Origin: JAAYBF01 sp963716445
Lineage (GTDB): Bacteria > Actinomycetota > Thermoleophilia > Solirubrobacterales > Thermoleophilaceae
NCBI GenBank assembly: GCA_963716445.1
Contig: OY970313.1
Coordinates: forward strand, 2,356,001-2,420,000
Reading direction: 5' to 3'
Length of the DNA stretch: 64,000 bases
Positions within the stretch are counted from its first letter, which is position 1, and every line of letters starts with the position of its first letter. A program made the position numbers and the translations under genes. Below the pieces are notes generated by a model that saw nothing but the letters and a program-made list of their open reading frames with translations, did no database searches and was not told the origin of the DNA. Positions 33,191-41,469 of this stretch are shown in pieces.

Positions 33191-33835
33191 ATGTCGTCCC
33201 TGCACCCAGAGGATGATCCCCGCCGGGACGTGCTAGCGCTGCTTGAGCGGCTGCACCGTCACAAGGACGCCGCCTACGGCGATGCCTGGCGCAAGCGCGG
33301 CGAGGTCATCGCCATCTTCGCCAACATGGCGCGCAAGTACGACCGGCTGATCGTCGCCTTCGACGAGCAACAAGTCGCGACTACTGAGCCACTGGCCGAC
33401 ACCGTCGCGGACCTCTGCGTCTACGCCGCGAAATACCTCACCTGGATCGCCGACAAGCACCCCGGCGAGCTCGACGGCGCCGGTCTGCCGTTACCTCCCG
33501 CGGCGAGGATCTCGGATGCCAACGGCCCCGACGCGCTGCATGATGTCTTCGCCGCCGTCCTGGCGACCCCCGCCTCGCCACCCGGCGACTCCGCGCAGGC
33601 GTGGGAGCGCGTGAAGGACGTCTTCACTGCGCTTGAGCGCGGCCTCATGGCCCAAGCCGCGCCAACGACGAGCGGGTCCGACGACATCCCTAGCTATGCG
33701 ACCAAGGCGCGCCTCGTCTTGGCGCTGGTCCAGGACAGCGCCTGGCTGCTGACCCAGCTCGATGCCGAGAACCCGTCGACCTTGGTCAAGCTGCGCGACG
33801 AGGTCGCCCGCATGGATGAGGCCTCACGCCCGTGA
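33191..33835 (+). CDS. DUF1599 / nucleotide-modification-associated (Nmad1-like) protein
   Basis: 214 aa from ATG 33191 (the TTG at 33182 is also possible). The N-terminal half reads LHRHKDAAYGDAWRKRGEVIAIFANMARKYDRLIVAF and EPLADTVADLCVYAAKYLTWIAD, the pattern of MazG-related DUF1599 proteins seen next to nucleotide-modification genes. The C-terminal half is helical without a known match. Its stop overlaps the next gene as GTGA. It may hydrolyse or bind a modified nucleoside triphosphate. Confidence 0.6.
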   Translation: MSSLHPEDDPRRDVLALLERLHRHKDAAYGDAWRKRGEVIAIFANMARKYDRLIVAFDEQQVATTEPLADTVADLCVYAAKYLTWIADKHPGELDGAGLPLPPAARISDANGPDALHDVFAAVLATPASPPGDSAQAWERVKDVFTALERGLMAQAAPTTSGSDDIPSYATKARLVLALVQDSAWLLTQLDAENPSTLVKLRDEVARMDEASRP

Positions 33836-34797
33836 CCGCTCCGTTCGCCGATCAGCTCGTTGATCGTACGTTGGAGCGCGTCACCGAGCGCGGCGCTACG
33901 CGCATCGCCCTGCTCGGCTTCACGCCCGCCACGCTCGCGGTCCGCACGGCGCTGACGGACGCTGGGCTTGGCGACCGCATCCTCGGCATCTTTGACGCGA
34001 CGACCGAGTCGCACGACAAGACACAGCCGCTCGAGGGACTCGTAGATTGTGATCACGACCTACTCATTGTCGGCGTTGATGCCGGCAAGGCGCAGCTGCT
34101 CGATGCCTACCGCCGCGCCGTCGGCGACCGCGACGATCCGCCTGACGCAGTGCTGGCCGGGACCGCCCACCTCGACTTCGCCGACCCCGACTTCACCGAG
34201 CTCAACGCGCCCGCGCTCGTTCCCTCCTACGCCACTGGCTCGCCGCACACGCGCGAGCATCTCTTCCAGTGCCTGCAGGCGGCCGCTGTCAACGGCCTGC
34301 GCGGCGCCATCGTCGAGTTCGGCGCGTTCAAGGGGGGAACGACGGCGTGGCTGGCGCGCGTCGCCACGCACCTCGGCCTTGAGGGCTGCCGCGTCATCGG
34401 CCTCGACAGCTGGGCCGGCTTCCCGCCCCGCCGCTCGGTGCTCGACCTTTACGAACACCCGCGCTGCGTGTTCACCGACCTCGACGCCGTCCGCGCCTAC
34501 GTAGAGCCGTTCGGGGTCGAGCTGATCGCCGGCGACATCACCGACACCTATCGGCAGCTCGCCGGATTGCCGCTGATGCTCTGCTTCTTCGATACCGACA
34601 ACTACAGTCCGGCCCGTGCCGGGCTTGAGCTGTGCGCCGAGCAGCTCGTCGTTGGCGGCAGCATCGTCTTCGATCACCTCGCGACCACCGCCGACTATGT
34701 CGACACCCTTGGCGAGCGGATGGCCGCCTACGAGGTGCTCGGATCGCGCGGCTTCTTGCACTTGCACGGCACCGGCGTGTTCACAAAGATCGCCTGA
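33832..34797 (+). CDS. TylF/CmcI-like SAM methyltransferase
   Basis: 321 aa. An N-terminal NAD-binding-like half (GATRIALLGFTPATLAVRTALTDAGLGDRILGIFD) is followed by a TylF-type methyltransferase: HTREHLFQCLQAAAVNGLRGAIVEFGAFKGGTTAWLARVA (motif I), CRVIGLDSWAGFPP, then MLCFFDTDNYSPARAGLELC and VGGSIVFDHL. These enzymes O-methylate sugars or small molecules with Mg. It is the last gene of the eight-gene operon. Confidence 0.75.
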   Translation: MTAPFADQLVDRTLERVTERGATRIALLGFTPATLAVRTALTDAGLGDRILGIFDATTESHDKTQPLEGLVDCDHDLLIVGVDAGKAQLLDAYRRAVGDRDDPPDAVLAGTAHLDFADPDFTELNAPALVPSYATGSPHTREHLFQCLQAAAVNGLRGAIVEFGAFKGGTTAWLARVATHLGLEGCRVIGLDSWAGFPPRRSVLDLYEHPRCVFTDLDAVRAYVEPFGVELIAGDITDTYRQLAGLPLMLCFFDTDNYSPARAGLELCAEQLVVGGSIVFDHLATTADYVDTLGERMAAYEVLGSRGFLHLHGTGVFTKIA

Positions 34798-34808
34798 CCG
34801 CCTCGCGC

Positions 34809-35690
34809 TCAGGTGTCGGGCTCGAAGTCGATCGTGCGGGCGACTAGATCGAGTCGCACGACGCCTCCCCGCGCGGCATACAGCTCGCGCCACACGGCGA
34901 AGCCGCGCAGGATCGTCTGCTCCCACTCGTGCGCGCTGCGGTCACGGACCTCCAGCCGAGACACGAGCCGCTGGATTGTCTGCAGAAGCGAGAAGTCGAC
35001 GTGGTTGAGGCCCTCAAGGAAGCGCCCGTCGCGGGCGTAGTCGAAAACGAAGGCCGAGATCGCCTCCTCAATGACCGTCGCCCGTCCGGCGTCCTCGACC
35101 TCGCGCACTTTGGGGTCGCTGTTGCGCTTGACGTCGAAGAATAGTCGCGTCAGCGGCGACCAGCCCAGCAGGGCTGCGTAGCTGAGGTGAAACACGTCGT
35201 GGTAGCGATACCCGTCGTCCTCATAGGCATTGTCAGTTAGCTGGTTGCCCAGCTGCTGGCCATCTGGCCCGTAGAGGCGAACGATGGTTCCGCCATCCTC
35301 ATCGGACTCCACAAAGCGCACGTGGGTTTGCCGCGGCAGCCGCTCGTGCTCGGGGAACTGCTCGTCGCCGATCGGCAACGGAAGCGTCTGCCCATGCTGC
35401 GGCCATCGGCCGCGGATCTTTTGCAGATTGCGCTCGGCGACGTCGTCGAGCTTAAGGTCGAGCTTCTCGGCCAGGTTCGCCACGTACCACAGCACGTCAC
35501 CAAGCTCCTCGGCCATCTCATCGCTGAACAGCTCGTGTGCGTCGCCGTCGCGCAAGCGCTTCTTCACGTGCCGCACTAGCGACCCGATCTCCGAGCTCAA
35601 GCCGATAACCGGAAACAGCAGCGCGCCCTCGTCGTGACCAGGGCGCTGGTCGGTGCGGTTAGCCTCACGCTGAAAGTCGTTGAATTCCAC
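34809..35690 (-). CDS. MazG-type NTP pyrophosphohydrolase with a C-terminal extension
   Basis: 293 aa. Residues 20-95 carry the MazG pattern: VIGLSSEIGSLVRHVKKRL (E-x-x-E-like), DEMAEELGDVLWYVANLAEKLDLKLDDVAERNLQKIRGRWP (E-x-x-D metal site). The remaining 190 residues (GYRYHDVFHLSYAALLGWSPLTRLFFDVKRN, RATVIEEAISAFVFDYA) form the extra domain found in MazG proteins linked to nucleotide modification. It converges on the operon with 11 bp between stops. A role in removing or making a modified dNTP is plausible. Confidence 0.75.
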   Translation of the reverse strand: MEFNDFQREANRTDQRPGHDEGALLFPVIGLSSEIGSLVRHVKKRLRDGDAHELFSDEMAEELGDVLWYVANLAEKLDLKLDDVAERNLQKIRGRWPQHGQTLPLPIGDEQFPEHERLPRQTHVRFVESDEDGGTIVRLYGPDGQQLGNQLTDNAYEDDGYRYHDVFHLSYAALLGWSPLTRLFFDVKRNSDPKVREVEDAGRATVIEEAISAFVFDYARDGRFLEGLNHVDFSLLQTIQRLVSRLEVRDRSAHEWEQTILRGFAVWRELYAARGGVVRLDLVARTIDFEPDT

Positions 35691-35809
35691 CCGCGCAGCA
35701 TAGAAGTCAGCGGCTCCCTAGACAAACGACTCCTGCTGACGCCGGGCTGGCTAGATGAGTGACTCGCCAAGATGGTTATCTGCAACTACGTCGTGGGGAC
35801 GAGCCGCCC

Positions 35810-35842
35810 TCGGCCGTTTCATGTTTCGGAACGTGAAACAGG
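35810..35842. repeat. 33-bp direct repeat, right copy, bounding the 9-kb island
   Basis: Identical to 26671-26703 except one base. It overlaps the stop of the integrase gene at 35819. An attachment core at the 3' end of integrase is the standard arrangement. Confidence 0.7.
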
Positions 35843-37087
35843 TCTGTCGGCCAAGACGGCGATGGCGCCGCCGCTCTCCTCCGGCACTACTGCGTGATCG
35901 AGATCGAGCGCGCTGGCATCCTCGCCTTCCAGCAGGTGAATGTAGGCGTCGAGGGTGAAGCTGGCGGCGTGGTGGCCGAGCGCCCGGCTGAGTTGGACGA
36001 CGTTCGCGCCGCGGGCGAGTTGGAGGGAGGCGTAGGTGTGGCGGAGGGTGTGCCATGCCGCCCACGGTGCGCCGATCTGCCGCATGAGCGGCTTGATGAG
36101 GCGGCTGCGGAGGTTGTCGGCGTCGAGTGGGGTTCCGATCTGGGAGGCGAAGACCCAGGCGGTATCGGTGCGGTCGAGGACAGCGTCCATGTGGGCGGCG
36201 AGCTTGGCGGCGAGGGGTCGGGAGAGCGGAACCTTGCGGCGGCCGTGCTTGGACTTGGGAGGCTCGACGCGGCCGCGGACGATGGCGCGGCGGACGCGGA
36301 GGTAGGGCCGTAACTCGTCGAGCTGGAGGTCGCGACGTTGGAGAGCGATGGCCTCGCTGATCCGCAGGCCGGTTGAGGCCATCGTCTCGATGAGGAGCTT
36401 GTAGTCATCGGGCGCGACATCGAGCAGGTCGCGGAGCTGCGCGCGGCTGAGGGCCTTGGTGGTGTTCTCATCGTCCTCCTCGATCCGCTGGCGGTTGGGA
36501 AGGGCGAGACCGTCGGCTGGGTTGTGGCGGATCAGGCCGTCGCGCTTGGCGGTCGCGAGGGCTGCGCGGACGGGGTTGACGCGGTTGGCGATCGAGGAGT
36601 CGGAGTAGCGGCGGCCGTTCTGCTGGGCTGGGTCGGCGAGCCAGCGGACGAAGTCGGAGAGGTGCAGCGGCGTGACGTCTGTGAGGCTTAGGCGCTCGCC
36701 GAAGAAGGCGTGGGCGCCGTACTTGAGCTGGCGGCGGTACTCGACGCGGGTGCCCTCGCGGAAGCCGTGGCGGCCGTTGCCCTGGTAGGTCTCGATCCAG
36801 TCGGCGAGGTAGGCGCGGAGGGTGATCTTCGAACGGGCCTGGAACTCGCCGCGCAGGTCGTCGGTCTCGCGGGCGGCCTTGATCGCCCGCGCCTCGGCCA
36901 TCGTGCGGCAGGACTCCTTGCGCTGCTTGCCGGCCGCGCGGTAGACGACGACGTAGGGGCGGGTCTTCGCGCCGGGCTTGCGGAAGATCCCAGGTGTCGC
37001 GGTCTTGACGAGCGAGAGGGATGACCAGCCGTCGGCGGGTCGTTTTGTGGACGCCCGCTTGCGCGGTGCGTAGGGTGCGGGTTGCAT
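35819..37087 (-). CDS. Tyrosine recombinase (integrase) 1
   Basis: 422 aa; the start at 37087 is set by an AGGAGG box (37098-37103). It has an N-terminal arm-binding region, a SAM-like core-binding domain (TLRAYLADWIETYQGN ... LADPAQQNGRRYSDSSIANRVNPVRAALATAKRDGL), and a catalytic domain with Arg in TGLRISEAIAL, HTLRHTYASL and GHHAASFTLDAYIHLL (Tyr). The last residues PVSRSET are coded by the 33-bp repeat. It probably belongs to the element carrying TraG and the replication-relaxation gene. Confidence 0.9.
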   Translation of the reverse strand: MQPAPYAPRKRASTKRPADGWSSLSLVKTATPGIFRKPGAKTRPYVVVYRAAGKQRKESCRTMAEARAIKAARETDDLRGEFQARSKITLRAYLADWIETYQGNGRHGFREGTRVEYRRQLKYGAHAFFGERLSLTDVTPLHLSDFVRWLADPAQQNGRRYSDSSIANRVNPVRAALATAKRDGLIRHNPADGLALPNRQRIEEDDENTTKALSRAQLRDLLDVAPDDYKLLIETMASTGLRISEAIALQRRDLQLDELRPYLRVRRAIVRGRVEPPKSKHGRRKVPLSRPLAAKLAAHMDAVLDRTDTAWVFASQIGTPLDADNLRSRLIKPLMRQIGAPWAAWHTLRHTYASLQLARGANVVQLSRALGHHAASFTLDAYIHLLEGEDASALDLDHAVVPEESGGAIAVLADRPVSRSET

Positions 37088-37103
37088 CGGGACTTGACCT
37101 CCT

Positions 37104-37143
37104 GGTGCCACGCCCCCGGCGGTCGCACCCGCGCGGGGGCACC
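37104..37143 (-). promoter_or_regulatory. GGTGCC-GCCCCCG hairpin in the integrase leader
   Basis: GGTGCCA.GCCCCCG (37104-37118) pairs with CGGGGGC.ACC (37134-37143), directly upstream of the integrase ribosome binding site. Read on the minus strand the TAGGTG-CCCCG ... CGGGG-TGGCACC pattern is the same as that of the leader hairpins at 14341, 20562 and 41990. Confidence 0.5.
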
Positions 37144-37232
37144 TAGCAGATGTGCTCATCGTACTGGGCAGGAGCTCCGGTCCCAAGGGGCTTCGCCGGG
37201 CGTCTGTGCGCGGGGTGGCGGCCGCCTTCGGG

Positions 37233-38141
37233 TCAGGCATCGTCGCCCCCGTCGCTGGGGCTACCGACCCAGTCAGTCGGCTGCTGGGGGTTGGCGGCGG
37301 TTCGGAAGATCGGCGCGAACGGACCGTGATCGACGAGGTCGTCGAGCAGGCAGGCATGGATCTCGGCCTCGGGCGTGTTGGCGAGGTCTGGGTGGTGGGC
37401 GCAGAGGCGCAGGACGGTGTCGCGGCGTTGCTCGAGGAGGTCGCGCCGGCGGCCGCCGAGGACTAGCAGCACGGGCGGGAAGGTCGGGTAGAGCTTGGGC
37501 CACAGCCGGACTTGCCGGCCGCCGGGGCCGGGGATGGTGCGGCGGTGGAGGCGGCCGTAGCGGGCGAGGCGCTCAGCGAGGTCGTCGGTCGCTCGGGTGG
37601 CGCGGTCGACCTCGACGAAGCGGTAGTGGAACCGCGGTTGGCCGTCGCGGTGCTGTTGGTAGCGCAGGACGGCGTCTGAGATCAGCTGCTCGGGGCGGCG
37701 GCGTCCCGGTGGCGGTCCGAGTGGGTGGGCAATCTCGTGGCGCCAGGCGAACGGGCCGCACTCGTCGCCGCGCTCGCGCGCTGCCTGGACGAACGCGATC
37801 CCTACGTCGTTGACGGCGAGGGTGTGGCGCTGAAGCGCGCCTACCGCGGCGTCGGGGGCGAGGACCTTGCGGCGGGTCTCGATCCGGTCGCCGACTGTCT
37901 CGACAGCGTCGGCGCCCGGGTCGGTGAGGTGCCACAGCGCGGGCCGGCGCGGGAGGCGGGTCATGTGGACGAGTCCGAGGTCGCGTAGCTGGGCGAGCAG
38001 CCGCTGCGGCCAGGAGATGTGCGCGTGCGGGACGTGCAGCGCGTGGATCTGGCTGGTCGACAGCAGCCGATGCTGGTGGATGCCTTGGAGGATCTCGGCG
38101 GCAGCCTCGACGAGACGCGGCTGCGCGGCGGTCGCCGTCAC
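37233..38141 (-). CDS. Replication-relaxation family protein 1
   Basis: 302 aa, GTG start at 38141 overlapping the TraG stop (GTGA). The N-terminal winged helix (AEILQGIHQHRLLSTSQIHALH ... LLAQLRDLGLVHMTRLPRRPALWHLTDPGADAV) and the conserved LQRHTLAVNDVGIAFVQAARERGDECGPFAWRHEIAHPLG block fit the Replic_Relax family. Members accompany conjugation ATPases in actinobacterial elements and are thought to help relaxation or initiation of transfer. A 300-aa homologue is at 52395. Confidence 0.85.
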   Translation of the reverse strand: MTATAAQPRLVEAAAEILQGIHQHRLLSTSQIHALHVPHAHISWPQRLLAQLRDLGLVHMTRLPRRPALWHLTDPGADAVETVGDRIETRRKVLAPDAAVGALQRHTLAVNDVGIAFVQAARERGDECGPFAWRHEIAHPLGPPPGRRRPEQLISDAVLRYQQHRDGQPRFHYRFVEVDRATRATDDLAERLARYGRLHRRTIPGPGGRQVRLWPKLYPTFPPVLLVLGGRRRDLLEQRRDTVLRLCAHHPDLANTPEAEIHACLLDDLVDHGPFAPIFRTAANPQQPTDWVGSPSDGGDDA

Positions 38142-40753
38142 TGACCGGCCTGGCGGTCGGGGTCGGTCCAGTCCGACTCGTTGCCGGAGCCGCCCTGGTC
38201 GATGTAGTCGGCGATTCGCCGGCTGTGGCCGTCGAGCCGCCGGAGGGTGCCCGCGATCGGAGCCGCATGAGATGTCTCGGCTATCGCTTCGTCGAGGGCC
38301 GCGAGCTCGTCGGGTCGGGCGGCGTCGGGGAACAGCTCGTCGGCCGGGACGCCCGCGAGCCGGAACGGTGGGCTGGCCTGGCCGTCGAGGGTGATCGAGG
38401 CGATGCTGTGAAAGCGCTCGAGGTTGGCGATCGTGTGCGGGTCGATCCCGCGGCCGAGGTCGCGGGCGAGCAGCGCGGCGGCCTTCGCATTGAGCGCGGT
38501 CGTCAGCAGGTGCGACCGGTTGGTGGTGACGGCGTTGAGCGTCGCCGGGGTCAGCCGCTCGGGGTTCTGGTTGAACAGGTGGACGCGGACGCCGAACTTC
38601 GCGACCTGCTCCAGCAGCGCGGCGAGCGTGCCCGACGATGCGCCGTCGTAGATCTGGACCTCGTCGAGGAAGACGTGGAACTCGCGCCGGCGGTCGGGCG
38701 GGATGTCGGCGCGGGTCTTGGCGGCGTGGAGGACGTCGTAGACGACGAGGTTGGCGATCAGCCTGTCCCGCGCCGACCCCGATCCGGGGCAGACGAGCAC
38801 GATCTGGCCCTGATCCATCGCCTTGCGGACGTGGTAGCTGCGGAGCGGGTTGCCGAGCAGCGCGGCGGCCGGCGGCGAGACGCGCAGGCGGTCGATCAGG
38901 TTGGTGACCGGCGTAACGGCCTCGGCCGGCAGCCTCGGGAAGCGCTGCTCGAAGAACTCCCTGGTCGGCGGCGACACATGCGGCAGGACCGTCGCGCGCC
39001 ACTCGTCGTCGGCGAGCAGGGCGGGGATCTGGAAGATCGTCGGCGCCAGCTCGGCCGGGAGGCGCTGGGCGAGGTCGCACAGCGCCTGGCCGGCCTGGGT
39101 GGTCAGGTTCAGCGCACGGGTGTTGGTCTCGTCCCAGCGCAGCGCCGACGCGAACGCGTCGACCAGCGCGTCGACCTGGTGCTGGACCTGGCCGGTGGGA
39201 CGGCCGGCGGTGGCGAGCAGGTTCCAGCCGGGCTGGCGCGCGTTGTCGGCGAGGTCGATCTCGACGACGCGGTCGCGCAGCCCCTCGTCGGCGAGGTACG
39301 TCTTGATCTTGTGCAGCGCGTCCTCGTGCGGGTCGAGGAACAGGCAGCCGTGACCTGCGCGGGCGAGGTGGACGAACTGGCCGATCGCGGTCTCGGTCTT
39401 GCCGAACCGCGACCGGCCCGCCATGTAGGAGAAGAACGTGTCCGACAGCGGGACGCCAACGACGCGGTCGCCCGTCTCGTCGGTCACCTTGCCGAGCGGG
39501 AGCAGGTTCCGCTGGCCGGTGAACGTCGGCAGCCCCGGTGGTGGCGGGCCGACGATCCCGCCCGAGCGCAGCACGTTCGGCGCGCCGCACTTCGCGCTCG
39601 GCGGCTTGAGCAGCCCCGCTATCTCCGAGACCGTCACGAGCCGTCGCCGCGCGGGACGGAACAGGCCCGTGGCGACACGCCGGTCGAAGCGGCCGCGCCG
39701 GCCCGGCAGGTCGGAGCCGAGGAACGCCATGCCGGGAACACCGAGGCCGGAGACGCGGAGGTGGTTGTGGCCGGCGAAAACGTCGAAGGCCGACAGCAGC
39801 CTCGTCATCCGCTCCTTCGCCACGCCGGGTTGCGGGGAGGCGACGCGGATCAGGACCTGCAGCTCGAACAGCGGCTCGGGCGAGCCGAGCTTGCCGACCA
39901 GCGCCGCAAGGTCGGTCCGGCGCTGCACGAGCTCCGGCGCGGTCGCCCGCCCTCGCCTTGGCCGGGAGGAGAACAGATCGCCCAGCGGACCGGTCGATGC
40001 AGGCGCGGGCGCCGTGACGGGGGCGGCGTCGCGGCGAGCCTGGCGCAGCAGCCTTCCGCGGATGCGCCGCCGGCGGCCCGGCGCGACGGGCAGCAGATCG
40101 ACGCAGACCACCGCGCTCTCACCGTCGCCGGCACGCATCCCTCCGACGGCCCGCGCGATCGCGGCAAGCGGATCGGGGTCGAGGCCGACGTTGCGCAACG
40201 GCTCGCTGCTGCCGCGAGCCAACACCAGCTCGGCGCGCGCCACCTCGACCCCCGCCTCCCGCTCGTCCTCGGCGGGATCGGGGTCGGCGTCGTGGACCTC
40301 GACATCGCCGTACGCGGAAGCCAGCACCGTCCCGCGCGCCCGCGCCGGGAGCTCGACCGCATACCGCAGCCGACCGGCCGGATCGGTGTCGAGCCGAACC
40401 CGCACCGCGCTCGCACGCTTCTCCAGCAGACCGCGCAGCGCTCGGCGCGACCGGCTCAACCCAGACGCGAACGACACGACCGCCTCGGCGGTCGGATCGA
40501 ACGAGTCGGCCGGGACCAGCAGCAGCCGCGAACGGCGCGACAGCGCCCGGCGAGTCATGACAAGACGGGCGATGGCGCAGACAGCAGCGAAGATCACCAG
40601 AGCCACGACGAGGGTGACGGTCGCGGGGCGGCCCGCGAAGCTGCCCAGCGCAGCGAGCCAGTCCGGCAGCGAGGAGGCGACGTACACGGTCGCGACGGCT
40701 CCGACGACCAGGAGGAGCAGCGTCGGGTCCTGACGATCGGACGAGTCAGCCAT
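38138..40753 (-). CDS. TraG/VirB4-VirD4-like conjugation ATPase, full length
   Basis: 871 aa. Two N-terminal membrane helices (LLLLVVGAVATVYVASSLPDW; ATVTLVVALVIFAAVCAIARL) precede a large ATPase. Walker A is GRSRFGKTE about halfway through, with Walker B FHVFLDEVQIYDG and a later VHLFNQNPERLTPAT. It pumps or couples DNA in type IV secretion-like transfer. The C-terminal 310 residues are paralogous to the remnant ending at 53294. Downstream is the coupled replication-relaxation gene. No TcpC/TcpE genes remain upstream in this set. Confidence 0.82.
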   Translation of the reverse strand: MADSSDRQDPTLLLLVVGAVATVYVASSLPDWLAALGSFAGRPATVTLVVALVIFAAVCAIARLVMTRRALSRRSRLLLVPADSFDPTAEAVVSFASGLSRSRRALRGLLEKRASAVRVRLDTDPAGRLRYAVELPARARGTVLASAYGDVEVHDADPDPAEDEREAGVEVARAELVLARGSSEPLRNVGLDPDPLAAIARAVGGMRAGDGESAVVCVDLLPVAPGRRRRIRGRLLRQARRDAAPVTAPAPASTGPLGDLFSSRPRRGRATAPELVQRRTDLAALVGKLGSPEPLFELQVLIRVASPQPGVAKERMTRLLSAFDVFAGHNHLRVSGLGVPGMAFLGSDLPGRRGRFDRRVATGLFRPARRRLVTVSEIAGLLKPPSAKCGAPNVLRSGGIVGPPPPGLPTFTGQRNLLPLGKVTDETGDRVVGVPLSDTFFSYMAGRSRFGKTETAIGQFVHLARAGHGCLFLDPHEDALHKIKTYLADEGLRDRVVEIDLADNARQPGWNLLATAGRPTGQVQHQVDALVDAFASALRWDETNTRALNLTTQAGQALCDLAQRLPAELAPTIFQIPALLADDEWRATVLPHVSPPTREFFEQRFPRLPAEAVTPVTNLIDRLRVSPPAAALLGNPLRSYHVRKAMDQGQIVLVCPGSGSARDRLIANLVVYDVLHAAKTRADIPPDRRREFHVFLDEVQIYDGASSGTLAALLEQVAKFGVRVHLFNQNPERLTPATLNAVTTNRSHLLTTALNAKAAALLARDLGRGIDPHTIANLERFHSIASITLDGQASPPFRLAGVPADELFPDAARPDELAALDEAIAETSHAAPIAGTLRRLDGHSRRIADYIDQGGSGNESDWTDPDRQAGQ

Positions 40754-41102
40754 GGGAACAACCCCCTTTCAGGGATAGAAGCCAGCGGCGATGCACTCGT
40801 CTGAAGCGCAGGCCGGACCAGTGAGCCCAGCCACGCGACCACCGGCCCAAGCCGACAGCCACGCCGACCACCACACCGACTGCCACGCCTACCGCCACAC
40901 CGACAGCGGGAGCAGCAGCCCGCGCCGCCGACAGGATCTGGCGATAGAAGGAACGACGGGGGTTCGAGGAATCGGGCGCATCTACAACTACAGGGCGCCG
41001 AGCCCGAAAAGTGGACCCCTGTCCCCTCGAACTTGCGCCGCCTACGACCGCTTTCTGTGTGCAACCACGAGGCCCATATCGAGCGCGCCGAGCACCTTCA
41101 CT
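40754..41102. other. Region without a supported gene; low-complexity repeats and decayed leader homology
   Basis: 40851-40915 is a hexanucleotide-like run (ACGCCGACCACCACACCGAC) that would read AVGVAVGVVVGVAVG on the minus strand. Around 40990-41020, GGTCCACTTTTCGGGCTCG...CCCTGTAG (minus) resembles the DNA just upstream of the sigma factor gene (56607-56652). So this may be a scar left by deletion of the genes that once lay between the TraG and sigma operons. Confidence 0.4.
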
Positions 41103-41184
41103 CACGCCGTCGCGTCGATGGCATAGAGGCCCAGGAGCGCAGCGCCCGTAAGCAACGGGCTGAGATGGGCTACGGCGACGATTG
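41103..41184 (+). pseudogene. Remnant of the 141-aa module protein (C-terminus)
   Basis: Reads RRRVDGIEAQERSARKQRAEMGYGDD then TGA, matching the ends of the copies at 13096 and 61708. The upstream two thirds are missing. Confidence 0.7.
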
Positions 41185-41469
41185 AGGACTGCCCGCGGCG
41201 CCCGGAGACCCATACTCCGCCTCGACACCTCGGACTAGGTCGCTGAGCGGTACCTCGAGCGCTCGCGCGAGCCGCACGATCGTCGACAAGCGGGGATCGC
41301 GTTCGCCGTGCTCCAAGCGGCTGATCTCGCTGCCGTGGGTGCTCGCCTTCCGTACGAGCGCTCTCATCGACTTGCACTGACGTTGACGCTCGCGCGCGAG
41401 GTTGCGACCGAACACTCGGGCCAGGGCCTGCTTCGGGGTTTCGGCCGAAGGGCATGGGCCGCTGCTCAC
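41170..41469 (-). CDS. XRE-family HTH regulator of the right-end module, copy 3
   Basis: 99 aa: ETPKQALARVFGRNLARERQRQCKSMRALVRKASTHGSEISRLEHGERDPRLSTIVRLARALEVPLSDLVRG. Intact, with GTGA overlap to the upstream gene, as in copy 1. The C-terminal tail differs from the other copies. Confidence 0.85.
   Translation of the reverse strand: MSSGPCPSAETPKQALARVFGRNLARERQRQCKSMRALVRKASTHGSEISRLEHGERDPRLSTIVRLARALEVPLSDLVRGVEAEYGSPGAAGSPQSSP

Noticed and set aside
37233..39590. 785-codon minus-strand frame including the replication-relaxation gene
   Set aside because: Only the part after the GTG at 38141 resembles a protein; the upstream part is the TraG gene read in a wrong frame.
38225..40804. 859-codon open frame on the + strand opposite TraG
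   Set aside because: It is antisense to a gene with clear Walker motifs and has the composition expected of a shadow frame in GC-rich DNA (Arg/Gly/Val-rich, no motif).
40851..40915. Possible CRISPR-like or functional tandem repeat
   Set aside because: The repeat units are short, irregular hexamer-like runs without spacers; simple low-complexity DNA explains them.
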